A stretch of 64,000 nt of DNA. It comes from Lutjanus erythropterus. Lineage: Eukaryota > Chordata > Actinopteri > Lutjaniformes > Lutjanidae. Positions 21,670-33,060 of the stretch are shown piece after piece (positions within the stretch are counted from its first letter, which is position 1; every line of letters starts with the position of its first letter). The notes below the pieces were generated by a model. It was not told the DNA's origin. It did not search any database and was given only the letters and a program-made list of their open reading frames with translations. The position numbers and the translations under genes were made by a program. Location: the NCBI GenBank assembly GCA_020091685.1, contig CM034603.1, positions 18,065,584 through 18,129,583 on the forward strand, written 5' to 3'.

Positions 21670-23939
21670 AGACACTTGTATCTTCTTCATTAAAGCTACT
21701 TCCAATAGTGCAGCACAGAACAATGTTGGTATAATGCTACCAGGGAAAGGCTACATCTAACTATGTGTGAGGTACAGAAACAGAGAAATAAGGATGATAA
21801 AAAGAAAGGACCAATTTAAAAAACTGTTGCCCCGAATTAGTCACCTGAACACAGAGTGGATAGGATAAGTATCCAGGTTGAATAATCCAGATGTTAGCCT
21901 TTAACGGCCAGTTTGTACAGGAAGAATGAGAGCTTTCAATCTTCATATGGACATATGAGTACTGTAATAAGATATATTAGAACAAAACAACTTTCGTAAC
22001 TGTTCTTATAAGAAACAACCTTGCTGCAGATTGAAAATTGACATAAACTACAGCTTTTACTCTACCACTCTAAGTGAAGCCATAATGATGTTTGATTGAG
22101 TTTATCAAGTTCATCTTTTCACACAGACGAGAGGTGACGCTCTCCTCTCCTCACATGAATACCTGTTCTGCCATTCAGACATTTATTCAACTTTTGAAGG
22201 AGTTTTCATCAATAAAAGAAGCTCCTCATTAGTCGACCGCAACCTTCCTGTCGAATTCCTCCTTTCTTTTCATTTTTGAATTTCTTTGTATTCGCTGCCT
22301 TGGCAGTCAGTCGCATGCCTCTGCTCTAATGTAATTTAGTCAAGGACTACTACACTGAATCAGATGTAAGTGATGTAAGCCTCTTTCAGATTTTGTTCCT
22401 TTGTTGTTCAGAGTGAACAAACACTTCTTTGTCACGTCTGCGCTTTGTGTTAAAGCGTGAAGAAAGGAGTAACCCTGAGCTTTGGCTCGAGTGCCGCAAC
22501 ATTTGTTGGAAAGGGGAACATTTTTCAAAAAAATCTGACGCACTTTCTCAAGTTTCATTTCACATCAAACTTGAGTGTGAATATTTCTGCTGCGCACATA
22601 CAGGAACTGAGATATGAAGGACTCATCAAAAAGCTGGAAATATTAATTTAAGGTTGAAAAATCAGTAATGTGATATACAGTGATTTGTCATTCTTCTCAG
22701 TGACACCAGAGGGGTATCGATCTACAACTTTATGCTGCAGTATGACTCAGAGTGATGTAAATGTTTTTTGTGTTGAGTGTGTGGCAGGTGGGGCTGTGGG
22801 TGATGATGTCAGCATGACATCAGAAGCATGACATCTGCAAAGCTATGAGTTAATTAACCCACTTTATAAGCCCCCATTCCCTTTTTACTGTACATATTCC
22901 CTCAGTGTCCCTCCTCTTCCTCCCACATGCTGCAAACCCCCCTGTTGAGTGCAGTGTTTCACTCTGTGCCAAAGCGCCCAGCCAGACATTCACACAAAAG
23001 TAGTCATCTCTTTAAAACAAAAACCAAGACTTCTCTGTTCTTCAGCATGACACATGGTGCAGAGAAGAAGAAGGGGCGGGGGGGGCATGCAGATCACCAG
23101 TGGTCTCTGATCCATATTGGTGTGAATGTAATTGATTCCCTGCTGTGTGGAATCTGTCTCTCAGAATCTCAGAACAAACACTGACTGAATAGTTGAAAGG
23201 GCAGAAAAAAAATCTAGGCTCTATCTCACAGCTCTGTCTACATCTGTTTTATCCCTGTCAAATGGAGTACAGCACGCAGAGCCGTCATATGGTCTTCATG
23301 GCTTCATTATAGCCGTCTCTTTGTTTATAGTGACAAAAACATGGCCACAAACCACCGCATTTATAGCTTCAGCAGTCAGGGTGGGAGAAAATTGATTCTT
23401 AGATGCATTGCGATTCTCTCTTGAAATATTATTAGTTGATGTGGAAAGGTCAATAGGCTAATTGGAAACTTAAAATTCATTTTTCAACATCTTGATATCA
23501 TGTGTAACACTTTTTTAAGAATTGGCTGCATGTTCCTCGTGGGTGTCGAAACAAAATGGACATAAAACATGTGCATCAATGTGTTGTATTTATGTCCTTT
23601 ATGGCTGAACCAGTTGGATGAAATTAAATGTAACAGATGTAAAGATGCGTCGTGTTTATGGTCTAGGCTAGGGTTTACAATCTTACCGGCAACTCTGACT
23701 TAAAAGCTAGCATATGGAAGCCTTTTGACTTCTATGAAGTGGAGGAGAAAAGTGACCTGGAGAAATCGATCCCATGACTATAGAAAGTTCTCCATCCAAC
23801 AGAAGCTTCAATTACTGAACCAGAAACCCTCAGACAGAGGTTTCACCATGTCATTTAGCACCTTAAGAGCCTGGTCATTCAGCCATCTGTGTATCTACTC
23901 AAGGATGCCCCAACATGTCAACATCAATACAGACTTGGG
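21670..23939. other. Non-coding; no gene seen
   Basis: Unique-looking sequence without recognisable exon or repeat. The short frames on both strands are not supported. Confidence 0.45.
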
Positions 23940-24440
23940 ATGTAGAATTACTTGAATTTTGATTGTGATCACGATTTTGGCTTCCCACAAATTTCAGCTG
24001 TGATATTGATGTTTAAAAGTGTTTTCTGCTCATAGAGAACTCTGATGCACGTCAAATCGGGCACTTCCTTAACTAACAGCCAGCCACCCTGCGGCGGCAG
24101 CCTGTGCAGAATTCCCTGGATGTTGCAGCTGCAATCCAGAGTAGAAGAGTGATGTACAACAAAGAGCAGATGGTGGGGGAAAAAGGGAAATCAGATGTGT
24201 GGAGCAGAAGGCGGAGAGCTAGTCCCTTGAAATAGATTATCATCCTTTGTTTGGGAATATTTTGGATCTAGGGGAAGTGATGTTAAGTTAAAACAAATCG
24301 CGTGCAAAGAGTGCATGAGACTAGTTCAGCGACCTGGAAAAAACACCACAAACTGCAGCATGATGAATGCATGAAGGCCAAGAAGAAAAACGTTGCCTCA
24401 CTGAATCCACGCCCTTCTCGGTATCAACTCAGACATCCAT
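23940..24440 (+). pseudogene. hAT-type transposase relic with BED zinc finger
   Basis: The segment opens with GATTGTGATCACGATTTTGGC, sequence typical of the AGGGCTGCAC group of hAT elements. At 24279-24356 one frame reads DVKLKQIACKECMRLVQRPG and then KNTTN, where Cys-x-x-Cys followed by NTTN matches the BED finger of hAT transposases. A frameshift near 24356 moves the continuation, ending HDECMKAKKKNVASLN, into another frame, and stop codons lie upstream. The finger's downstream His pattern is damaged. BED fingers bind transposon ends or promoters. This copy is dead and lacks the catalytic domain. Confidence 0.45.
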
Positions 24441-26414
24441 AACAGCGACACCAACAGTACGTAATCATATGGGGAATCTCTAAAAAACGGATGGGTGTGT
24501 TTTTGAAGGCTGTAGCAGAGCAGTCTTCGGCGAGCTCATGGGTGAGCTCTGTGACTGTTTCAGTCTGTGCTGAGTCATAATACACACATAAAATATCACA
24601 TCAGTTCATTTGATGTTTGTAAGCCTTGTGAACCCATTTGGGTATGACTACACTGATATCAGAATGCAGGCCTACGTATTTTTGTTGTTGGACACAATTT
24701 AGTCTTGTCGTATTGTATATTTTAGTACTATTTAGTTCAGGCATGTAATGGGGGTAAACCCAGTTTTTCTACCCCTTTGAAATGAGGTTTAGAGTTTACT
24801 AACCTTTTTTAAAATCAAATGAATCAGTAAAAGAGGGTATTGTATTGCTGTATTTACCACTACACCCCTGGTTTAGTATTATATTATCATATTTTCCAGT
24901 ATAATCTAATGATGATCAATTTGAGAATTTATCTACAGTCTGGTAAAAGGCATTTGAAAAGCAGGGAAAAGTGATATTAGTCATGGTTGCAATCATGCAG
25001 CAATACAAAGAGCCAAAATCTAAGTGTATCTTTGTGAATTTGTGATCAAAAACAAATAAAAATCATCTTTTTTTGAAGTTACAATGAGACATGAGGTTTC
25101 CTGTGGGCTTAATATTGGGGTTAAGGAAAATATAATGAACAACGTTACAGGTTATGGTTTTGTAGTTTTTCCAGAAAGTGACGAGAGGACCCAAAGCAAG
25201 CTGATAAGAAAATCAGGCAGACAAACACTATGTGGTGCAGGATATATCATGTTAAAATGGCTCTGTAGCTGCTGCACCTGGCGTCTTCTCTGTATTGCTG
25301 GCTAATCACAGTAACTTGTTACATCCAGGTCCTCCTCTGGGCTGGGCATAACTGCTAATGATTTGTATACGGATTGGTTCCTTATGTTTATGACATCATA
25401 TACCCAGCATGACTGAATCCATTTTTTTGAGACTGCCCTTGCTCACTGCCGTATCAAAGCAAGAAATGCTCAGACATGACGTTTACTGCTTAATTTGCTT
25501 GTAACACATGAAAAACACCACATGAACACGTTAACAAGGTTAATCGTGATTTTCATTGGAGGGGGTCTTTAACTTCTGACGAGGATCTATGGATGAAATG
25601 CGTAAGCTATTGGTTTACTAGCCAGATGGCCCACAACTACATCCCTACGCAGGCAGGTAAAATAATTGATTTGGGGCTTCTGGCTTTACTTTTGGGCTGA
25701 CTCAGAGATAAGTGTTTGGAAAGCTTTAGAAGTCTCATTGTTCCTACCTAAGTTGTAGAGACCCACTCACCCGTGAGACACAATAATGAGAAGACAACAC
25801 AGGCTGAAAAACAACCAAATTTCCCCTTAATGTAAAGTGTGAGTTCAGGATACCTCACCTGTTGTTGCTGTTGTTGTTACTTGAAAACCGCAGTGTCTGT
25901 CAGAGTCCTGCCTCAGCTGAGACTTCGGCTGGCAGAAACTCCTCGGAGTGCAGGCGCTGCTGGCAGAAAAGGCTCATCTGTAACACTGGAGACAGTGATT
26001 AGAGAGGGGGAATCAATAATACATGGTAAGGGACGGCTAATGTACCACAGGGACTGTCAGACAGACAGCGACGTCTCCGATACCCAGCTCGCCATCTCAT
26101 ATCCGCTAGTTTCGACACACAAAGCCAGACAGAGTGAAGCACATGAGGTATGAAAAGCAACAGGGGAAATAAAAGCTGGACAAGAGAAAGGTTAGACAAA
26201 TAGAGATAAAAGAGTTTGAGAGCACAGAAAAGGAATACGGGAGAAAAGCAAAAAAATAAATAAATGAACTGATGAGTGAAGTGAGTGAAACTTGAAGTAG
26301 AAGTCTGTAATATATTTACTGTAATAAATCATAAAATGACCATAATATGTCATCAGAAATTAAGGAAACATGCTAAGTTGAAATACTCAACAAAAATGCT
26401 ACTGGCAGCATGAA
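24441..26414. other. Non-coding; one weak exon-like segment
   Basis: No gene is supported. At 25911-26024 a plus-strand frame follows CTGCCTCAG and runs to ATG|GTAAGG without a stop, but the peptide resembles nothing I know, so it is not called. Confidence 0.4.
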
Positions 26415-26527
26415 ATTTCTATGAAAATGAAAATTGTAATGATCAAAAATGATTATTCCCAATAGCAATTTTGGTCAAAAAATCGCAATATGACTATTCT
26501 TTTTTTCCTACCAAATCGTGCAGCCCT
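26415..26527. mobile_element. Fragment of a GTGCAGCCCT-ended hAT-like MITE
   Basis: It ends in AATCGTGCAGCCCT after AT-rich sequence with AATCGCAATATGAC. It is the same family as 20883-21229, with only the right half left. It directly precedes THAP repeat copy B. Confidence 0.5.
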
Positions 26528-26649
26528 GGTCCAGATTGTGCATCTTCAGAGCACTGGCTTTTAGTTTTTAGTATAACAGGCTTAGCTTTACATAGACAGA
26601 CATTGTTGCTTGTTATTGTCAAATTACAATGTTGTAATATAATGGGAGA

Positions 26650-27453
26650 GACAGGAAAATGCTGAAAAGCTGCTGTGTAGCAGGTTGTAAAACAGATAAA
26701 CATACACATCCATCAGGATCTCTGGTTCTATGTTCTTCCTGGAGAGGAAAGGATCCCAGAAGGAGAGCAGTAAGAATGTCTGAACCTCCAGAACGGTAAT
26801 TGTTATTACTGATGGAGAGCTAATGTTAGCCTGAGTGTGAGGCTGCTGCAGTTCAGTCATAACGTTACAGCGCTGCAGAATCAGTCTCTGACTAAATCTC
26901 AGTCTAACTTAGATCAACAGTTGTCTATTGCCAGGTTTTGTTTTGTTTTTTTACAGACAACATTAAGTTGCCTTAACAATGCCTGGTGATTCAGTATTAG
27001 CAGTGTGTGTGATCACTGGTTTGACCCACTGATCCACTTGGAAGGGAAACACTGAGGGAGCGATCAACCTTAATTTATTAAGGTATCGCAAACGCTCAGG
27101 TTCAGACAGAGTCACAGCATTATTAGGCAAATTATTAAACAAATGTTTGTTTGAGTCAACATGAATTCAAAACTGTAATTCAAAAACATGTAAAATTGCA
27201 TTGTTGTGTGCAAGATTTCCAGTTTTCTACTCCCCAAAAGGGGGCGCAGCCTGACATTTTGGCAAAGTACCCGTGCTGGTTTGATGTATAAACATTATTA
27301 CTGAGGAGGTGGAGGAAAACAACTATCTTCAACTACAGATCTTATATTAACTAGGATTTCAAACTGTTAAATATAACATTTTTGGCTCCAACTCGCTATT
27401 TGGACTGCAGTAGTCATTTTTAGACACACAATTGCTACATATTGCTCCTTTAA
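26650..27453 (+). mobile_element. THAP-exon repeat, copy B
   Basis: It matches copy A block by block: GACTAAATCTCAGTCTAAC, ACAATGCCTGGTGATTCAG, CACTGATCCACTTGGA, TTAATTTATTAAGGTATCG and ATGTAAAATTGCA. It continues further than A to a terminus reading GCTCCTTTAAAA, which contains TTAA. Confidence 0.6.
26659..26769 (+). pseudogene. THAP-type zinc-finger exon fragment, copy B (best preserved)
   Basis: A 37-codon open frame, MLKSCCVAGCKTDKH...GKDPRRRA, ends exactly at a GTAAGA donor. This is the only copy that keeps the second zinc-ligand cysteine (CCVAGC). It has the same length as copy A and differs from copy C by one codon. It is a first-exon-like part of a THAP domain. The Cys-x-x-His half expected after the intron was not found downstream. 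Confidence 0.5.
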
Positions 27454-27454
27454 A

Positions 27455-28807
27455 ATCACATGTCTGATTTTATTAAGAATTTCCTTAAATCCTGAAATCA
27501 CATGAACCCAAAGGAATTTCTTTGATCAACTACAGAGGAAGAAAAGCAAACAGCGGCAGACAAACACAACAAGCTTATTACAGCACACAGCGTTCAGAGG
27601 AGGGCCCTTCATCCTCCTCACACCGACATGATGTTTCAAAAATCAATACGGGGCTGTGAAACAGGCCAAAATGAAATAAGTGTGCAAGCTATCCGGGAAA
27701 TAAGATTGGCAGGCAGACAGAAGCATGCCACCAGTCCCGGGGGACGGATGCTCGCCAAGCGGTCTCTCATCCAGAGAGATTGGGGTTAATGCCTCCTCTG
27801 CATTAGCACGCTCGCGCCACGCCAGCCAGCTGACCTCAGCTACAGAAATACTAGATGAACCCACATACACACACACGAGAGAAGATGAGAATGATGATCT
27901 AATTAATCAGTGATTGGAACAACTGCACGCTTCCTCTTTTGAATGCCACCCTCCCACGCACACACACGCAGCACACTCCTGCCCCCACCTTGCTCCCTCT
28001 TCATTACACCCCCACCTCTCCGTCTCATTTCCAGGACTGCTCATCATTAGGCCGCAAACACAAATACACAAATAATAGTTTACAGATTCAGACAGAGAGA
28101 TATTTGTCTGCGCTGAGGGGCTGATGTCCTGATGTCCTGACACAGCTTCTGTCTGGATAAAACCTCATTACTGAACTGACCCTCCAGAAGCAGACTCGTG
28201 CGCTGCGACGCCACAGGTTGCTCGTTACTGTTCGGCTTTCTCTTCGCAGCTTGAACCTCTACAGCTGCAGACTCTGAGCGTTCGACATGCGACCTGCCGC
28301 TGATCATGACAGAAACATGGCAAAACAATGACTCATCAAGCACGTATACAAACTGTGTTTTTTGTCTAAAATGCACCTGAATGCAGCATTTGGCGGTGGA
28401 ATGTCTCAATTATATCATGGAGGACACGGCTCAACATTCTCCCACCCTGCTCAATGCCATTGTCTAGTAGCAACAGCGTTACCACGGAGACACACAGGCG
28501 AAATTACTGAAATGTTTTGACTCTTAACCTCAACTTGGACGGCGCTAATGTGAAGCTGAAGAGACGTGAAAAGCCGATTTTTGTATTCAGAGATCTGTTG
28601 ATAAAGAGTGAATCAACCTTGCAGTGTTGTTGTTCGTGTTTTGTTTGTGAATTCAGCTCATTGAAAACACTTAATGCCGCCAACATGAGGGGAGTTTACA
28701 CGAGCAGCGTTTCACAAAGTGTGGAACAGAGAGAGAAGTTATTTCACAGCAACAAACTCTGACAGCCCAACAAACATTCACATTCATATTGCTTAAACAA
28801 TAAGGCT
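27455..28807. other. Mostly unique non-coding DNA
   Basis: Moderately GC-rich sequence from 27600 to 28300 without splice-supported exons. It includes a short CA-rich piece near 27955. It could hold regulatory sequence, but nothing specific can be named. Confidence 0.4.
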
Positions 28808-28972
28808 GCTGCTAACAATTATTTTTATTCATCGACTGGTCTATAAAATGCCAGAAAATAGTGAAAAATACACATCACACTTTGCCAAAGCCCAAGGTCG
28901 GACATTTTCAAATTGCTTGTTTTGTTTGACCGACAGTCCAAAGCTGACAGATACTCAATTTGCAAAGAAAAA
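28808..28972. mobile_element. AATTAATCG-type repeat fragment
   Basis: The phrases CTATAAAATGCCAGAAAATAG, AAAGCCCAAGG, TTCAAATTGCTTGTTTTG and CCGACAGTCCAAA are the standard interior of this teleost repeat family. The right end is cut off by the element that follows. Confidence 0.6.
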
Positions 28973-29165
28973 CAGCCCATGGCAAGTAAATAGCTATGCT
29001 GGGCTAGTAAATCTAGCAACTCACTTAGACAACAGGGCAAGTGGTAAAAAAGAATTAAATTATTTTAAATGAAAAAAATGGCAGAAAATGCTGTTTCAGG
29101 CCTGTCAAATATGGAGATTTCCTGCTTTTCTCAATTTATCGTCACATTAAACCGAATATCTGAAT
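28973..29165. mobile_element. GGCAAGT-type MITE fragment
   Basis: It shares GGGCAAGTG-like motifs, ATGGCAGAAAATGCTGTTTC, GGAGATTTCCTGCTTTTCTC and ATTAAACCGAATATCTG with the copies at 31112-31590 and 44214-44598. Both outer ends are missing. Confidence 0.55.
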
Positions 29166-29464
29166 ACCCCCACTCTCTCACCCCTTTTCCTGTCTTTATT
29201 TCAACCTTATGTTCAAAAAAAAGTTTTAGCCCCGTAACCCTCAATTCTCCCCCTCCATCAATACTGTTTGGAACCAAGGTTACATCTTCAAATGACTTCT
29301 TTTGTTGCGGCTCCAAAATAAAAAAAAAAAATACTCAATTTACAATGACAGAAAACAGATAAAAGCAGAAAACTAAGGTATCAAGCGAGGCCCAACGTTG
29401 GTTGAGAATGGCTGACGAAATGATCAGACACAATAATAAAATATCCATTCATTTATTCTGCACC

Positions 29465-29782
29465 ATATGGTGAAAAAAACTAGTATTTTGATTATTTTTT
29501 TGCGATTGCAGTATGACTCACAGTTTAAATAGTAACTTTTGCATCACAATTTTCATTTTCATTGGAAAAAAACAATTAAAATCATGATGATGTGACATTT
29601 GTTGGGGTCTGTAGCATACAAACATGTTTTCTTACATCTTCAGAACAAGATTTGTCCTGCAGCTCCACTATAAGGCTGTTTTGTCACACATTTTTCCTTA
29701 ATCAAATAATTGCAGCTTCTGCAATTTGGAAAATGTACCTGTCAATTGAGTTTGATGATATTTCAATTGATTGTGCAGCCCC
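29465..29782. mobile_element. GTGCAGCCC-ended hAT-like MITE, degenerate
   Basis: The right end ATTGTGCAGCCCC and interior GCGATTGCAGTATGACTC match the family at 20883-21229. The left terminus is not recognisable. Confidence 0.45.
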
Positions 29783-31111
29783 AAATTCATATTAATTCTT
29801 ATGGCCAAATACACAAAATCTCAGAAAAATACCTTGTTACAAGATAACTCACAATTTAAGGTAATTTATTAAACATTTTTTGTGTTACTCTGGTTGATCA
29901 CAATCATTTGTTTTAATCTCTGAAGTATTGAGCAGTGTCTGATGCACCAGTGAATGGCTGGTGATGTTTAACCAGATTGAATGGTTCATTTTGTGTCGGG
30001 TCAGTAACGTTCTTTATCAATCCACCAATTGTTTAATCATTTTAGCACTGTGTAAACCAGTTTTTTGTGTGTCACTCGACTTGTTTTCCTCTATTCATTG
30101 GAGACAACTTGTACAGAAGCAACTGTGACAAGCCTGAGCATAACTCTGTGACTTAAAGTGATTATGGCTTGTGAATAACACTGTAGGAAGCGTGCGAGGT
30201 TGTCACAAACGGGCCGACTGGCACCTCGTCAAACACTCATTCACCCTCCCGTCACCGCGCTCCCTCTCGGCTGGGCTCCATGATTCATCATCTCCCAGGC
30301 GAAGGAGGTTAAACTGTAAAGGGCCGTTTGTCTGTGTCAGAGAGGACTCCCCCTGAACAGCCTCTGCTGAGCCTGTGATGACATTTTCATTTGACCCGCA
30401 GCCAACATCTCTGTGATGAGAAGCCATCAAAAACCAATCTCCTAAAATAGAAAAGGTTTTCAATTTGACGACGCCTATATTGATATGCAAAATATGTACA
30501 AAAAAAAGCCTTTCAGTTGGATCAGCTGGAAGCGTTGGGGGCCAGCGGAAAGCATGTGATGATGCCTCGGATTGGTTTGATCTTCCTACAGCAGAATAAA
30601 ATTATGCTGATGAGAATGGACTGAGCGAGGACATTTTTAAAAGGAGGGAAAATATTACTCTGACATTCAGTTTTATTGAAGATGTGTATGAGATTGATTT
30701 ATCCTCCAGAGTATTTCAAACCTAAATCGATTATATATTTTCCATAATTGGTGCACAAGGAGCCACAGTGCAGCTTCAAGTCCATAAATCTGTTTTGCAG
30801 TAAAGAAGTCTTAGACATAGATCTACTTGAGATAATCACTCAATCATTGTGGCAGTAAGATGCTGTTTTTCTCCTAATCTGTAACCACCCATTTTCACTA
30901 CAACAGATTTAAAAAAAAAGGAGTTTTATTTGCTGGCTTGTCAGTCTCGTTGAGGTAAAATTATGTGTGAGGGTGTAGATAGAAAAATGCAAAGGCTTAG
31001 ACAAAAAAAACACACCCAAAAGACATAAAAAAGTTAAAATACAAACCATATAGAATCACCACTGCATATTATTATGTTGTCAGTACTGACAATTGGGCCC
31101 ATATAAAGTGT
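29783..31111. other. Mostly unique non-coding DNA
   Basis: No exon seen. The part from 30170 to 30600 is repeat-free, GC-balanced and includes ATATGCAAAATATG near 30484, an octamer-like site. Confidence 0.4.
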
Positions 31112-31590
31112 CAGGGCTCAACAATAAAGATTGCCCACTTACCCCAGGCAAGTAAAATGCCACGTTGGGCAAGTGAATCTGGCAACTCAATAAAAACTGT
31201 TGAAGTATACTGATAATCAATTAAATTGTTAAGGTAATGTTTCATGAAAAATGGCAGAAAATGCTGTTTTCAGTCTCTTGAAAATGGAAATTTCCTGCTT
31301 ATTTCCATTTGTGATTGTATTAAATTGAATATCTGTGTATTATAGACTGAGAAAATGAGACCTTTAAAGACATCACCTTGACTCAAAGGCTGGCACGTAC
31401 ATTTTTCACTATTTTCTGACATTTTATAGGTCTTGCAGCCCTACAACGGTGATTTAGCATGACAGTTAGCTTTCTTTGTTATTTAATGACTGCTAATATA
31501 GCACTTTGTACAGGGGCAAGTAAAAATTGGCTTTGTGCGAGTAGATTTCTGACTGGGCAAGTGAAAAAAAAACATTCACGTTGAGCTTAG
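31112..31590. mobile_element. GGCAAGT-type MITE, near-complete copy
   Basis: The ends are CAGGGCTCAACA and, on the other strand, CTAAGCTCAACG. The interior carries two GGGCAAGT blocks per end and, in the middle, a stretch (31385-31442) related to the AATTAATCG family: TTTTTCACTATTTTCTGACAT. No coding potential. Confidence 0.6.
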
Positions 31591-32837
31591 TGAATCACAG
31601 TGTAAAAATGCAATCTACGTAATTGCTCCTTCCCTGAAACAGCATGCTAGCTACAGTTGTCTCTGTCAGATCACAAGTAATTGAATTGTTTGGCCAATAA
31701 ATCACTGCATCAGTAATTGTTTGGTCTAAAAATATAAAAAAAAAGTTACAGTTTCTATTTGACTTCTTTTTTGTTTGTTTCTGTTATCATGTTTGACGAA
31801 GAAAAGCTAAAATCAGTAGCTGTTTGGACATACTGAGAGCACTGAATTCTTTTATAATTATTTTAGTCTTTTGTTTTTACACAAATATGCCAAAGTACAT
31901 TCTCAAACAATGTGACGGTGATGTTTTATGTCCTCTGGGAGAATATTTCTGAAAATATCACTGCTTAACTCTCCTTCTTTTTCACTGATATCTTGTCATT
32001 ATTTGACCTGATCTTGTCTTTTCTCCTTCTTGGCTCACCCCCGTGGTATAATGATGACATTCCCTCCAGGATTACTCAGTAATACACCGTTTCATTATAT
32101 CCGGCAGAACTGATCTTGTCAAGAGGATCTGTGTCTTACTCTGATCTCTGAAACTGTCACAGTGACGAATTCTCAACCTCTGGACGCTCTGTGATGCAGC
32201 CATTCAAAACAGCGCAGAACAAGGCTTTGAGGGTTATTGAGAAAATGTCACACTTACTGATTACAAATCAATAGCGCTTATTAGTCGGTTAATTACGGAG
32301 TCGATTGATCGGAAATAATTTCAACAACTGTTATAATAAATCAGGCTAAGTAGAGCTTGAAACATACTGGATTTTTGAGTCTGATGCTGATTTTGTTATT
32401 TGAGAATTTAAATTTATTTATATAAACCGTTTATCAACCAGTTTTAATTTTGGCTATTTATTAGATTTATTCTCCAAAATACATGACATAAACATTTTTA
32501 ATCCCTTGTTATTAAAGAAATGTGACCAAGTCGAGTCCTGACAGAGACATTTTACATTTTAAGAATAAACTCATCGGTGCTCTCTGGTGGACAAACTGTG
32601 TTATAGCAGCACCGCTTGTAATGACTTCAAACATATGTTTGGCATTTCTGTACGAAGGTGGCGACCAATGATTATGTCCATTATTGATTTATCTGCCTTT
32701 TCCCCCCATCAGTCAGTTATTCCTGTTTATAAGCAAAATGTCACAATGAAGCCTTCAGATATCTTCAGATTTTGCCAAGCTGAAAGTTGAAAAGCTAGAT
32801 CTCCACATTTGAGAAGTAAGACAGTGAACGTTTCTGA
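31591..32837. other. Non-coding; no gene seen
   Basis: AT-rich with scattered AATTAATC-like fragments near 31670 and 32270. No credible exon. Confidence 0.4.
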
Positions 32838-33060
32838 GCTGCAACGATTAACCCAATTAATAATCTATTATGAATGTAGTATTAAATTAATCGGCAGCTA
32901 TTTTGATGATCATGTAGCCTAATTGATTTGAGATTTTTTGCAAGAAAAAAAGTTAAAATTCTCTGATTTCAGCATCTTTAATGAACAAAACAAGATGAAC
33001 TAATCAATAACTCTTCAATATCTGACTAATTGTTTCAGTTCTATTCTGTGGATTTGCAGA
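32838..33060. mobile_element. AATTAATCG-type repeat, degenerate
   Basis: It starts GAGCTGCAACGATTAACCC, the usual end of this family. The interior ATTTTGATGATCATG and AAATTCTCTGATTTCAGC also match the family. Confidence 0.5.

Noticed and set aside
25911-26024. A segment bounded by CTGCCTCAG and ATG|GTAAGG with an open frame
   Set aside because: The peptide resembles no known domain and no partner exon was found. Splice-like edges of this quality occur by chance.
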